DNA of 64,000 nt from the NCBI RefSeq assembly GCF_036884655.1, contig NC_088342.1, forward strand, positions 11,948,501 through 12,012,500, read 5' to 3'. Positions within the stretch are counted from its first letter, which is position 1, and each line of letters opens with the position of its first letter. Below are positions 10,116 to 22,345 of this stretch, piece after piece. This stretch comes from Musa acuminata AAA Group. Lineage: Eukaryota; Streptophyta; Magnoliopsida; Zingiberales; Musaceae. The notes beneath the pieces are model-generated. The model had not been told where the DNA came from. It did no database searches and was given only the letters and a program-made list of their open reading frames with translations. A program made the translations under genes and the position numbers.

Positions 10116-13080
10116 AGTTTTTCATGAGTTCTTAATTTAGATAGTAGGAATAGGAAATAAAAAATTGTTTTTCAAAAATTATATCATGTTTTTCTTTTTA
10201 GCATCTTTGAAAAAATTAAAAATTTGATCATGAAAAGTATATTGCTAAGGTTTCATGCATGTTATGTTTTGAAATGTTGAATGATGTATGCAACATTATG
10301 GATGATAGTTATATGATATGTGATAATGCTTAGGATTAATCCATGCATGTGTATTTTGATGATTTTATGTCATGCATGAGTTTTTGAAGTAAATGTTGAT
10401 TTGATACTCTCATTTTGGATTAACATGTTTTTGGTTTAATCATTTTTATGATGAATTAAGATGACATTCTCATGACATATTAAGATGACATAGTGCATGT
10501 ACATCTATGTATAAATTTCTTGATAGTCTTTTGATGATAGATGTGATATCATGATGTTTTATTTTTGATGTGTTTGGTCTTGACGGCTTTATGATGAAAC
10601 TTATGTTTTGACTTTAAATGATGATACAATTCACAAAAAGACTTGAACACCCTCACATGAAATCAATTGTATGAAATGGAAATGAATTTTATATACTATT
10701 GAGATTAATGAATTTATTTTACCAATCTTGTGAATCTCATGAAAATAAACATGATGAATATTTTGAAAATAAATGAGTGTATCATGCATTTGGTCTTAAT
10801 GATTTCTCTTGAACATACTTTTTGAAATCATACTTGATAATGAATATCAAGATATTAAAAGGATGTTATCATGGAATCATGCTTGATAATTTATTTTACG
10901 AAATTTACCTTTCTATCTTGAATGTTGACATTTTTTTTTAAAAGCAAAGGCATGCTCATAAGAAGCAAATCACATGAATAGAAATTTATAAAAATGAAAT
11001 GTAAACCTCTATCTTATTGATTTTTCAATAAATCTATGCTTGTCATATATGAATTTATTGAATGTAATTTTGAGGATGATTTCAGATTTGACAAATGCTT
11101 GATTCATATTTACGACATAAGATACATTTTAAATATGAATCATGCTTCAATCATGTTAAATGCTTCAATCATTTTCTATCTCTAGATTTCTCGATTTTGA
11201 TGAAATACAAGTGATAAATTCATTTATGATATCTTGTAAATCACTTGAATTATAAATAAGTTTTTTTTTATGATGTGTTAAAAGAATCACTTAAAAAAAA
11301 AATGCTTTTCCCATCTGATCGAGATTAATGATTTCATGATATTTTGTGAATCTCGAAATTGATTTTGATGACTTGATTATGAGTTTCAAGTTACCGATTT
11401 GATTTGAATAAGTTTTATTTAAATCATAATCTTGATCTTGCAAAATTGGAATCACAAATAATATCTTTTGGTATTCATGAATTGATACTCACAATATGAA
11501 AGTATTGGTATTCATGACTTGAATTTGATTGAAACACTACATGCTTAAATTAATCATTCTCCTATGTTTCAAAAATTCTTTAAAAGCCTTATGAGATGAC
11601 TGAAAATTAATTTGCTTTATGATGAATCACGAATCATGACTTAATCTATGATATTGATATATTTTAATCATGATCTGTGGTTGTATAATTCTTTTGCTCT
11701 ATTAAAAGGATTTATTGAATGAATCATGTCCTTCTTGAATTTTCTTGATATCATGACATGATTTTGTAAGTTGGCTTGTATAATGATTATAATCTTTTGT
11801 CCATTGATTTCTCCCTTCTTTTCGGTAAAGGGGGAGAAATATATAAATTGATACTATGAGTGCCATATTTAAATGAGAAATATATGAATTAATGTTATAA
11901 GTGCCATATTTGAATTTGAATTATGTTAAAATATCAAAAGAAGCTTGCATCGAAATATATGGTAAATTGATAATCGAAATGCTATGATTGCCATATGCCA
12001 TGTTTGCATCATATTAAGATATCAAGAACTTACATCGTAATTTTACTTGCTGATATCTTGTCATGTGATGAAATGCTATGATTTGTTGCTAAAATGATGC
12101 ATGCAATACTTATGCTTTTTATATGATGTATTACATATGATGTGAATCATGATTAATATTGCCTTAATTTGAATTCAAGGTTTATCTCAATTATGAAATT
12201 CTTAAATAAGAATGATTACTCACCTTTGTTATAATTGATGTAAAAGGTCTTCCCTTCTTTTTGACAGTGACAAAGGGGGAGATAGCTAGCTTGCACAAGT
12301 CAAGAATATGCAAAAACTTGATTGCCAGCTTGCCTATCTTAAGTAGTAAAGATTACTAACTTGCTTATTTCAAGAAGCAAAAGTTATCTTCTTGAACATC
12401 ACTATCTTGCGTATCTCAAGAAGCAAGACTTGCAACTTGCACATTACAATAGGAAGCAAAAATCGATAGCTTACACACTTCAACAAGAAAGCTATCTTGT
12501 ATTTGCTTTCGAAATTTTTGCTAGCTTGTATGTTGCAAAATTTCTCACTTTTTCAAACACTTTGCTAGCTTGCACTTTGTAATGGAAGCGAAAATAGCAC
12601 TTCTCAAAAGAGAAGAAAGAACTTACTATCTTGAGCATCATAAAAATTTGCTACCTTGCATGATGTAAAATTTGTTAAGATCACTATCTCAAAAGAGTTG
12701 CTATCTCAAGAAAAGCAAACATGCTAAACTTACACATCTTTAATTGCTAGATTACATGATGAAAAAATTTGATACTATGTTTTTCATGCAATGTATGGAA
12801 CTTTTTATCTCTAAACACATAAGAGTAGGAACTTCTCCTTTTTGTTGATGACAAAAGGGGAGAAGTATGATGACATGACATGTGATGCATAAGTTTATGC
12901 ATATGTTCATGATGATGTGTCGTAAGTATTCATGATGAATATTGCAATGACATAAATTCAGTTTGAATTCAAGGTTCTATCAATATGGCATATTGATAGG
13001 GGGAGTTTGTTTAAACCCCGGGGAGTTAAGGTTAACTCCGTTAGTCATCAATTAGTTGTCATCATAAAAAAGGGGGAGAT
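10116..13080 (+). other. AT-rich non-coding internal region of element C
   Basis: About 3 kb with no pol reading frame. It is rich in ATGATG/CATGAT words. The 3' third (about 12270-12800) has many copies of a 10-mer like GCTAGCTTGC, spaced roughly 25-45 bp. PPT-like tracts (CAAAGGGGGAGA type) recur near 11828, 12276 and 12851, and the true polypurine tract abuts the 3' LTR at 13066-13080. The same organisation is seen in D (25828-27782) and F (56026-58551). Confidence 0.8.
12831..12866 (+). other. Conserved hairpin with PPT-like arm, element C
   Basis: A 36-bp imperfect inverted repeat. The left arm ACTTCTCC plus T/G pairs with the right arm ending GGGGAGAAGT, around a short GATG-containing loop. 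The mismatches are T opposite G, which would still pair as G-U in RNA. The right arm is a purine tract like the element's polypurine tract. Equivalents lie at 27583-27618 and 58310-58346. Confidence 0.6.
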
Positions 13081-14663
13081 TGTTGAATCTCGGATTTTGA
13101 TGATGAAACTAATTGATTGTGTTTAGATGTTTAACTGAATTTTGAGTGATGCAGGTCTACTCGATCAGGATTAGACAGTTGACGCAGGAGGAATTGATGT
13201 TGCGCCGGAGGAGATCACGTCAGGATATTGGACAGCAGAAGGCTTCGGACGTTGGACATCGGGCCAAGGAGAGCGAAATTGCGCCAAGGATATCGGGGTT
13301 ACGGAGGTTAACCGCCGATTGGGCAACAAGCCGCAAAAGAGGACGATGCACTGAAGAATCGGACGAAGCGCCAACCAATGACGTGCCGGGCAACAGAATA
13401 TCAATTCGCGTTGTAATAATTGTCTAGATCTGAGTAGAGTTTTGGCTTGTGTGTTCAGGATTAACTACGATAACGACGAAGACATAAAGCAAAACAAAGT
13501 GTCAGAGTCAAGCACGAAGGATTCATTGCGAGTTCGAGAGTTCGACGGAAGTCCGAAGATTCGTCAGGAATGCTACCGGAACTAGCCGAGAATGAGTAGG
13601 GAGCTTGCCGAAGGGTTTTTCGGAAGCTCACCGGAAGGTTCGTTGGAAGTTCGCGGAGCTCGTCGAGAAAGATCGGAGCTTGCCGAAGAAGCTCGTTGGA
13701 ACTCGTCAAGATCAAATCGTGAAGTCTAGGAGCTTGCCGGGAGTCCGCAGAATGGTTTCCGAGAGTTTATCGAAAAACTATCGGAAGTTCGCAGGAAGCT
13801 CGCCGGAAGAAGTCTTGACTTACGGACTTTGTAATAGCTTATAAAATGTCTTTAAATTCATAGTTAGCACGTTACTTAGGATTAGGATTAGGTGTTAATC
13901 CTATAAACCAAGTAGGGACCAATTGAGCTCTAGTTCGGACTGGTTTGGGCCAATTTTGGAGCCCAACCAATGAGCTGAAATAGTATAGGCGGTGGCACCG
14001 CCTAGCACCGCCCGGCACCCGAGAGCCAGGCGGTGGCACCGCTTGGCTGGGCGGTGGCACCGCCAGCATCGGGAACCAAAGAGAATTCAAATTTTGGAGC
14101 CCAAATTTGAATCCCCTTGAGGCCTATAAATACCCCTCAAATCTCAGCTGAGACGACAACCTTTTGAGAAGCTAGAAGTTGAGAAAAGCTTTAGGAAAAG
14201 TCTTGTTTTCAATAGCTTGAGTGTTCACCTCCTTTCTTTTTATTGAAATCTTTGTAAAAGGGTGAATCACTTGTAAGAGGTTGTAAGAGGGGTGTAAGAA
14301 GGAGGTTGATCTTCGCCTAGTAAAGGAAGATCATTAGTGGATGCCGGTGGCCTCAACGGAAGAGGAATCGGAGGAGTGGATGTAGGTCATGATTGATCGA
14401 ACCACTATAAACTACCGTCTTCTCTGGTTTGCATTTATCTTATTGTCATTTATATTACTGCAAACCATCTTCACTTTGATGCTCTACTTCTTTGTCTCCT
14501 CCTTACATATGCCTTCAAGTTAAAACGCAATCGAAACGGTTTCAAACGAAACATTGCTTTTATCGTACGAAGTTTCCGTAAGTGTTTAAATCGTCGAAAG
14601 TTCATCATACTTTACCATTGCACTAATTCACCCCCCCCTCTTAGTGTCGTTCCGGTCCTAACA
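13081..14663 (+). repeat. 3' LTR of element C
   Basis: TGTTGAATCTCGG to CCTAACA, 1,583 bp. It is preceded directly by the polypurine tract and followed by the target duplication agaag. It has four GGCGGTGGCACCGCC-type units (about 13988-14061) against two in the 5' LTR. Confidence 0.92.
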
Positions 14664-14668
14664 AGAAG

Positions 14669-15548
14669 TGGCCTCAATCCAGCTTAATGGAAATGCAATC
14701 CAATGGTACGATTGGTATGAAACTTGCCACAAAGTTCATTCTTGGGAGTAGTTCAAAAGAGGGCATTTTGTTCGCTTTGGCCCATCCAAATATGAGAATA
14801 TTAATGGCTAGCTCGCCAAAATTTGTCAGACTTCTACAGTGTTGGAATATCATAGTAGGTTTGAAAATTTATCAAATCAAGCTAGAGATTGATCAGAACG
14901 ATAACTTCTGGGTACATTTATTGAAGGACTTATTCCAGAGATCTGTTATGAAGTTAAGGCTAGTCAACCTCGCACTATGATAGCTATGATCTCATTTGCA
15001 CATCTACGTAAGAAAAAAATTAGCAAAGAAAGATCAACAAGAGGTTTATCCTATGATGAAAAGTGGAGTATGGAGCACCGATATAAACAAGGGCAACTTC
15101 TGATGATTGAACCAATTAGAGAGGAATCGAAAGCTAAGAATGTGAACTCCGATCATGATGGTCTAAATTCTAATGAAGATGTTGGACCTACCAAATAATG
15201 CATGCATTAGCCAGCTACTCTAACCCGCAAACTATGGAAGTTGGCGGAACTCTGGAACATTAGAATGTTATAGTTTTGATTGATACTGGTAGCACTAACA
15301 AATTTATGGACAATGAGACTATTGACTGATCGGCCCATCACATTGAAGGCTGTGACAGATTCGAAGTAAAGATCGCTGATAGATAGATTTTTACTTATGA
15401 TAGCAAATGTTCAAAGATAAAATTAATTATATATGGCCAGGAGTTTCTTGCAACGAGTACTACACTGAAAGACCGACATGTTACTTATACAATCAAAAAG
15501 TGGAGACCCTACTTACTTGATCAACGGGTTGTGATGCGTTGTAGATAG
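14669..15548 (+). pseudogene. gypsy-type gag-protease, element H, 3' part
   Basis: This continues the frame broken at 7600: VASIQLNGNAIQWYDWYET, then EHRYKQGQLLMIEP, a retropepsin-like LIDTGSTNKF with the catalytic DTG, and finally KKWRPYLLDQRV ending at TAG 15546-15548. Several stops interrupt it. KKWRPYLLDQRV is RNase H-type sequence (compare TRWRPYLINWRF in X, 38493-38888) joined directly to the protease; RT is absent. Where intact gypsy Gag has the zinc knuckle CWHCDEPW, this copy has SYDEKW, so the first two cysteines are gone. Yf has the same fusion and the same loss. Confidence 0.85.
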
Positions 15549-15634
15549 CCTATGACTGAAATGCTGAAAGAGAAGCTCCCCGAGTTTAATGCTGCTCAGC
15601 ATTGAGGACAACGCTGATTTGAAGAGGGAGGAAT

Positions 15635-15985
15635 TGTTAGGACCCTTTTATTTTATGAGCTTTTGAATAATGTTTATTGAGTCTGTTTAGTTCAGTTAGA
15701 GTCAGGTAGAGGTTTATTTAATATTTATTTATTATTAAGAGTCTAAGTCCTAGTGGACTCTAAGTGGAACTCTATAAATAGTGATGTAACCCTTTCTTCA
15801 AGCAATCAATCAATAAAATATTATTCTAGTTTGTTATGACAAACCCTAGGAGGTCGATCCCCTCGAAGCGATTAAGGAGGTTGATGCCCTCGAAGTGATC
15901 AAAGAGGCGAATCCCCTCGAAGTGATTATCCCTTTTTCTTTCATTTCTCCCCTTTATTTTATAATAAAACCTTAGGGTTCTATTA
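15635..15985 (+). repeat. 3' LTR of element H (Y family)
   Basis: Begins TGTTAGGACCC right after the purine tract GAAGAGGGAGGAAT. It includes CTATAAATAG and three diverged copies of the CGATCCCCTCGAAG unit (about 15850-15930), and fades out at about 15985 in TTAGGGTTCTATTA. It matches the Yf LTRs at both ends but is more diverged. Confidence 0.75.
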
Positions 15986-16522
15986 GAAGATTCAAAAATA
16001 TTGAGGATCACAGAAAAGTACTACAGTAGATTTTACGTCTAAATTGTGGTAGTTTGGACATAAAAGGTCAGTGATTTATATTGAGAATTGTTTGATGAAA
16101 CTAAAGGAAAATATGCCACTAGGAAGTGTCAAAGCTATCGTAAAAATTTTATAGAGATTTAGACAGAAAAAATACAGTAGCAAGATCAAACAATCTGTGC
16201 TATGCGACTAAAATTCTGTAGTGCATCTTTCGTCATAGAGATGAAAACTTTACGACGAAAAGTTTATGCAGCAATATAAGAATAATTTTTTTTTTAGATT
16301 TTTGAATAAGGATAACTAAATTGCAGCAGCAGTAAGGTAGGAAACTAGAAACTATTGTAATTCATGGGGAGATCAAAGGATGATCCGCGGTGGTGGAGAT
16401 GACGGTAGAATTCGGCGATGATCTTTTAAGAAATTATGGGAATTGTGTTGGGCGGCTGTGGAGGGCTGCTGGATGGTTGTGGAAGGGCAATGAGACACCA
16501 AGAACACTGCTTTGATACCAAG
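15986..16522 (-). other. Untranslated leader of X-family gypsy element I
   Basis: Similar to the leader of element X (41951-42628), including the block with TTTATATTGAGAAT and AAACTTTACGACGAAAAG. It ends at a primer site read on the minus strand (TTGGTATCAAAGC, complement at about 16509-16521). No gag follows on the left, where the sequence meets the H LTR. A single copy of the 191-bp unit is present, which X has twice. Confidence 0.65.
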
Positions 16523-16893
16523 TGTTAGAACCCTATCGGATTCTAAGCTTGGGGTTGATCTCTTTAAGGGATCGGCCTCCTTGGAACTCTATAGGAGTTC
16601 CTTCCTCTAGGTTGTTGCTCAAAAGCTACTAAAAAGGTTCATCTATTCCTTGAGAAAAGAAAATGAATATATGACTATTTATAGGGCTTCTAAACCTCAA
16701 CTCCTAATATGACTCCTACACAAGACTCCTACTTCTAACCAACTCCTAATGCTTCTCTGAGAAGCAACCTCCAAACTAATCCTAACCTTAGCCGGCCTCT
16801 TCACCTCTTTAATAGGGGTCGGCTAGATAGGTTTTACATGAATGCTCCTTTCAATAAAACTCAATTAGGACTCTCCTAGCTAGAGTCCTAACA
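16523..16893 (-). repeat. LTR of element I (X family)
   Basis: 371 bp, TGTTAGAACCC to GTCCTAACA on the plus strand. It lies next to the primer site on its left, so it is a 5' LTR in minus orientation. It is similar to the two LTRs of X (31770-32108 and 42629-43050), including GATCGGCCTCCTTGGAACTC and the CCTAACTCCTAA-rich part. It interrupts the gag of element V. Confidence 0.78.
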
Positions 16894-17095
16894 CGGAGTC
16901 ATCTATGTACTTCACTTAATAAGTGATCTCATCCTCGCTTACCCCTTTCTCAGGTGTAGACATCATTGTGTCAAGGACATATAAGATTTTCTTCGCTAAG
17001 AGAATGATTCATAGGTTGTAGAGCCAATCCATATAATTTGGACCAGTGAGGCAGTTGACATCAAGTATGCCAACGTAAGGGATTTGAAAGTAACA
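16894..17095 (-). pseudogene. copia gag N-terminal fragment, element V
   Basis: On the minus strand one frame reads LDVNCLTGPNYMDWLYNL, stop, IILLAKKILYVLDTMMSTPE and SEDEIT, the start of a copia Gag of a different lineage from A/C/D (NYxDW...L..KKILYVLD). Two in-frame stops and truncation by the element I LTR at 16893 make it a pseudogene. Its long leader lies to the right. Confidence 0.6.
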
Positions 17096-18776
17096 TTTTT
17101 TAAAATTAAAGATGTAGCAGAAATAAATAACATATAGATTTTATAAAAAATAAACAATCAAGATATAGACTTCTATCTTAATTTACTCCCACTATTTTCT
17201 CGCGAATCACATAACTCCCTCTAGTATGTGAATCGAAGTCCCCTGGTGGATCTTTAATAGGGATCGAGATCCAATCGGTGTCATAGTGTAACCTCGAGGG
17301 ATTCAGCTAATCATACTAAGCTTGAAAAGGTAGGCAACTCTTATCGATCATAACTTCTTGTGATTCCTGTTCTATTTAGCCTCCGAATCATCATGGCCTC
17401 GAGGGACTCGACTAACCATGATGTTCGGTTAAGTCATCACCATTGTTATAAGATGAGTCTGATTCAATGATATACCCTCGATAGACTCGACCAAGCATAC
17501 CACCTCCTTAGGTCACCAGTGACATCTTTATATTATTGGAAAGATCTCGAATTACAATATAGGTGAGCTTCGAGGGACTTGACTAACTCAACCTACATTA
17601 GAAATCGATTTCTCCCTATAACGATAGAAGGTCATGTGGGTCAATCTAATTGTCTCACGTTTACCGACTTAATATTATCGAGAGAGGGGATTTTGATTTG
17701 GTCTCCTAATATGATGTGTCACACACATACATATTTAATATATATCTACATCGCATGCAAATATATATACATATCTAGTAGATGTATAGTCAATCACATA
17801 TCATATGAGCAATCACACCACATGATCATGGACCACAATCTAATGTGATTAAGCCCGAGCCAGCGGGCCCAATCACTCACATCATGATCTATGTGTGTAT
17901 TGGCACATCCATGCCCTATGATCGTCCATCTCATCCTCATCAGTTCTATCGGTATCTCAGCATATCTTCATGCACGCGATCGTCTGTCTCGACCTCGTGG
18001 GTCTCATTGTCACCTCCACACTCTCGTCACCCCTCTTCATATAATTACAACATAGTCACATGCACGCAAACATGATAGTAAACAAAAAAAATTGGAGGCT
18101 TGCAGGCTCCAATAATAATAATAATCACATCACATGTATACACACATTACATGATCCATGATCATCCATCCACATCACACATCACTATATATGACTACTA
18201 GATAATAATAATTAATTATATATAGTATTTTGGAAACCCTAGTAAAGGGTGCCCCATATGACAAGTAGTCCCTTATGCGGCTAAGAAACCCTAGCCACTA
18301 GGGACTCCCTTGCAGCTAGAAATCCTAGGCCATAGAGCTGCCTTATGTGGCTAGGAAGCCCTAGCTACCAAAGGTGCCCCTTGTAGCCAGGAATCCCTAG
18401 CAGTAGGGGATCTGCCCTGCTCAGGCCAAGAACAGCATGGCTACTCTCGGTCTATTACAGGTGGCTAAGCCAAGAGCTCCCTTAAAAGCTCTCAGCCAAA
18501 GTTGCAAGGGAGCTCTTGGCCAAAGCTACAAGCAGCCTTTAGCCAACCTATAGGGCAGCAATAGTTACTGCCCTTTTTTGCCCTTTTGCATCAACTATTT
18601 TAATGTTAAAAGACCTCCCTTAAACACCTCTCACCAGCAAGAAAAAGAGTGCAGTCTAGATTTTAAAACTATGATAAAAATCACAGCAATCACACAAAAA
18701 TAATTCTACGTGATTCAACACAACACATGCAGTTTAAAAGCCAATCTTTCACACAAACAACCTGACTTTGATACCA
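17096..18776 (-). other. Long untranslated leader of copia element V
   Basis: About 1.7 kb without a coding frame, between the V gag fragment and a primer site read on the minus strand (TGGTATCAAAGTCAGG, complement at 18761-18776). It contains a CACATACATAT/ATATATAC-rich stretch (about 17710-17780), a short AAT repeat near 18108-18122, and a run of related GCTAGGAA/CCCTAG words (18235-18410) that look like decayed short repeats. Confidence 0.5.
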
Positions 18777-18977
18777 CTATTCGGAAATATGGGCCAGTAT
18801 CACATGCATAATAGAAGAACATAAAACAAAATCGCAGATTTCCTATAGAAAATGTTTCATCATCATGCGAAGATTAGTACGCAAAAATCATAAAATCGAA
18901 AAACTATGTGTATATAAAAGATATGTTACCTAGGGAGATCGTATTTCTTTGAAATCCTATAGATCTATAGGAGAGAT
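18777..18977 (-). repeat. Truncated 5' LTR of copia element V
   Basis: Lies next to the primer site at 18761-18776 and is cut at 18977 by the 5' LTR of element Z. Only about 200 bp remain in the window, and I did not find the rest beyond the right end of Z. Confidence 0.45.
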
Positions 18978-19374
18978 TGATAGGACCCTAGTAGGGTTAG
19001 GTCCTACTCAACCAAGAAGCAGCTAATAAAAACCCTGTGAGATTATAATAAACCCCACCTAACTGCCTCTATCCTATAAAGAAGAGTAGCTAGGGTTTAT
19101 ATTTGGGCCTTTGAGCTTCCCAGCCACCACCCCCCTTTTACTGGGTCGGTCGGCTAGGGTTGAGGGCAAAAGGGGTAACTCACTTAGGAAGTAGCCCCTA
19201 GGGCTAGGGTTTGGAGCCCTGTATAAGCATGTAGCCTCCATCTCTTTGAGAATAAGATCTATCTATAATTGCAGCCATTTAGCCAACATCTATGAGGGTG
19301 GAACCCCTATAGCGTTCCAATGGTTGATCCCCCTCAAAGATCAATCTGCATATAATTCTTTTGGTATTCTATTA
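18978..19374 (+). repeat. 5' LTR of element Z
   Basis: Begins TGATAGGACCCTAGTAGGG, matching the stub at 46489, and ends near ATTCTATTA. It is followed by a decayed primer site TGGTATTAGAGC at 19377-19388. About 397 bp; it includes CTATAAAGAAG and GTATAAGC possible TATA motifs. Confidence 0.72.
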
Positions 19375-19967
19375 TTTGGTATTAGAGCTACGATCTTACT
19401 GCTTTTGCTGCCACCCCTGCCGCCCACCACCAGCTAAGCAATTCCTATAATTGCTCTTGACATCGCCATCTCCACCGTCATCTTCTACCATAGATCAAAT
19501 CAATCTACTGTCATCACCTCCAATAGCATCAAAGATATGTTATTCTCCTATCACCAATACCTTTTGCTATTGTAAATTTTTGTTCAAATACCAAAAAGTC
19601 TTTTATCTATCCCATGCTGCAAATTCCTTTCGTCATAAAAGTTATCATCTTTGCGAACGAAGGATTGCTGTAGAAAATTTCAGCCGCATATTGTTGCCTT
19701 TAACCGATCTACTCGCTATCGTTTTTGAAAGAAATTTCTTATACGCTTTATAGATCATCTTGGCTTCTATCTAAGATTGATTTATTAAGGAATTCATCTC
19801 TTGCTGCAAATTTTCTTCACAAACCGTTGGAATTTTTCGACGAGAATTCTGCTCTTACATACACTAATCCACCAACCCTTTCGGCCACCACTTCTCTTAA
19901 CTGATATATGCCTTTAACCTGACAACAAAAGAGAGATCTTAATATTATAGATTTGGAGGCAAATACT
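19375..19967 (+). other. Leader of element Z
   Basis: An untranslated stretch between primer site and gag start. Short open frames here (for example 19451-19753) have no recognisable domain and I do not call them genes. Confidence 0.5.
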
Positions 19968-20455
19968 ATGGCAGAGGAGGCAATCAATACTAAATTCGAA
20001 GCCTTTGAGACGTGAATGGAGGATAAGATTCACTCTCTTTATTGAACTCAGTTTGGGTCAACCACCGAGCTCGAAGAAATCACAACAAGGAGAGAGAGCT
20101 TTGACCAAAGAGATGACTTCTAGGAGAGAGAGGCTCTATGACCAATCCCTACTATCCATGCATGAAGGTGGACTTCCCTAGATGGGAAGGAGACCCGATT
20201 AGTTGGATCTCGCCCGCGGAGTGATATTTTTGGTACCACAAAACTACAGATGCATTTATGATGAAAATTACTGTTATTCATCTTGAAGGGGATGCCATAT
20301 AGTAGTTTGACTGGTTTGAACATACTCATGGAGTCCTCTCATGGTGACAATTCAAAGAAGGACTGCTGATCCGCTTTAGACCAACCGATTACGAGAACAT
20401 TGACGGACAACTAGCAAAAGATCCAACAAACCTCTACCATTCAGGAGTACCAAAT
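19968..20455 (+). pseudogene. Element Z gag, first part
   Basis: Starts MAEEAINTKFEAFE, equivalent to MASEEAINAIFEAIKAR of element X (minus from 41297). It has stops early on (TGA after FEAFET) and several frameshifts. Recognisable words are KVDFPRWEGDP-like DNA near 20160-20210 and the STIQEYQ region at its end. It is cut in the EYQ codon region by element D. Confidence 0.7.
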
Positions 20456-21544
20456 TGTTGAATCTCATATTTTGATTATGAAACCAATTGATATGTATTT
20501 ATGTTTTAATCTGTGTTTTGAGTAATGTAGGATGCTTCAATCAGGATGAGACAATTAAAGTAGGAAAAATCATGTTAGGCCGGAGGAACATGTCAGAAGA
20601 TTGGACGTCGGGCCAGTGGATCGGTCGACGTATCGACGTATCGATAGAAGGCTTTTGGTTGTGGATTTAGGTATCGGGCCAAGAAGAGTGGATATTGCGC
20701 CAAAGATATCGGAGTTGCGGAGTCAACTGGCCGATTAGGCAATAGGCCGCAAGAGAGGACGATGTGCCGAAGAATCGGACGAAGCGTTGAGGAACTAATG
20801 ATATGCCAGACAACTTGATTAATGCTTAGTATTAATTATCTAGATCGAAGTATGTTTTACATGTGCTGGATTAACTACAATGGCAAGGCATGGAGCAAAA
20901 TAAGTCCCGGAGTCAAGGACGCGATCACGTTGGGAGTTTGAGAGTTCATCGGAAGTTCTAGCAGAACTAGCCGAGAAGTCTCGGAGCTTGCCAGAGAAGC
21001 TCATCGGAACTCGCCAAGAAGATCGTCGTGAAGTCCAGGAGCTTGTTGAAAGTCCATCGGAAGTTCGTCGAAAGATCACCGGAAGGTCGCCGGAAGAATA
21101 GACATAGAGACTTGTTTAGCTTAGCAAATGTCTTAGGATTTCATAGTTAGTACGTAATTAGGCTTGGATTTGGGCCAACCCAATTAAGGGCTAGCTAGAC
21201 CCATATAAGAACTATATTTTGTCCAATAAGAAGCCCAAACAGTGCCTCAAGAAGCCTCACCATCATGACATAGTCTTCGAGACTATGTTAGGCAGTGGTA
21301 CCACTAGTTTGGGCGATTATACCGCCCCTAGCAGGGGGTCAGGCGATGGTACTGCCCAACACTACACCCCAGGCGGTGGTACCACCTAGCACTGTGCCCC
21401 AGGCAGTGGTACCGCTAGACTTGGGCGGTGGTACCGCCCAGGGCAGTGTTAGTGTCATACTAACACTAGGCGATGGTACCGCCTGCGCTCGGGGAACCTG
21501 GGAAGGGAAAGTTTTAGGCTCCAAGTTTGAATCAACTTGAAGCC

Positions 21545-21552
21545 TATAAATA
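21545..21552 (+). promoter_or_regulatory. TATA box of element D 5' LTR
   Basis: TATAAATA at the position conserved in the other copia-type LTRs here. It lies about 360 bp upstream of the viral integrant, so LTR-driven read-through into the integrant is conceivable; that is inference only. Confidence 0.6.
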
Positions 21553-21950
21553 CTCCTCTCATCCTTGGTTAAAGCACATAAGCATAGAGAGATTAAAAGA
21601 GAGAAAACGCTGCTGTGATCATAAGTGTATTTCCTCCTCTAGCTTAAACTTAGATTTCTGTTTAGAGAGGAGTGTGAGTGCTTGTAAGTGTTATCTCCTA
21701 AACCTAGTAAAAGGAGAAGAGGGGTGTAAAAGGTTATTGGCCTTCGCCTATTGAAGGAAGGCCTCTAGTGGACGTCGGTGACCTCGTTGGAGGAGGAAGC
21801 CGAAAGTGGATGTAGGTCACGATTGACCGAACCACTCTAAAACTATTGTGTTCTCTAGTTTACATTTTATTTTTGCCATTTACATACTGCAAACTACTTT
21901 ACTTAGTCACTTTGAGTGAGTGGATGTCTCTGTATTGTTGTAAGGCATTG

Positions 21951-22345
21951 ATTGAAAATTTTTCCTTTTGCCTCTTTAGGTCTTTCTGAGGGACCTAGGC
22001 TTAAGTTGGAAAGCTTTGCTATCAAATCTTCTGGGATGCTCTGGGGTGGTTCTGTCTTAGCTTGCTGAAGCTTCCTTATAGCTTGTAATTCTGTTCGTAT
22101 CCCCTTTATATCCTCAGCGATCTGTGTGAGGAGTTGGATTTGTGTGTTGTGCTGTTTAATCACAGCTGCTTGGTGGCTAAGGGTTCCCGGGTAGTCGTTC
22201 GTTTTGAGAAATCCTAAGGATGGGGGATCAATAGGTTCTGTGGCCTTGAGGGCTTCTTCGTAGGATTCGGTGTTTTTGGAGAACAGATAGTTCATCCAAA
22301 AATTTGGTTTTCTATCCTTGATAGAAGTTGTTCAACCCTCTGCAG
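21951..22345 (-). pseudogene. Inverted copy of badnavirus ORF1 end and ORF2 (truncated)
   Basis: Reverse complement of about 24241-24624 with very few differences (one Ala/Val change in the translated ORF2 part). ORF2 starts at 22295 on the minus strand, overlapping the ORF1 stop as ATGA. It stays open into the adjacent inverted ORF3 piece after KGKI, giving a chimeric C-terminus that is not viral ORF2. Both ORF2 copies lose similarity at the same place, just after the GGCAAAAGG word. Confidence 0.85.

Larger units (their letters stand above)
7601..14663 (+). mobile_element. Element C: complete copia-type gag-only LTR element
   Basis: A 7.06-kb unit with both LTRs (7601-9123 and 13081-14663), initiator-Met primer site, UBN2-type gag, polypurine tract AAAAAAGGGGGAGAT and a perfect 5-bp target duplication agaag (7596-7600 and 14664-14668). 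It sits inside the gag of element H. No integrase, reverse transcriptase or RNase H reading frame exists: the 2.97 kb between gag and the 3' LTR is AT-rich and non-coding. It must therefore have been mobilised by proteins supplied elsewhere. The layout resembles LARD or TR-GAG non-autonomous elements described in plants. Confidence 0.93.

Noticed and set aside
8487..14061. Regularly spaced GGCGGTGGCACCGCC units as a CRISPR-like array
   Set aside because: The units sit inside eukaryotic LTRs, are spaced unevenly and vary in sequence, with no cas genes and no plausible spacers.
17579..18075. Two adjacent frames of 89 and 76 codons as a host gene
   Set aside because: They lie in the leader of copia element V, have no domain, and the first translates a CACATACATAT-type repeat.
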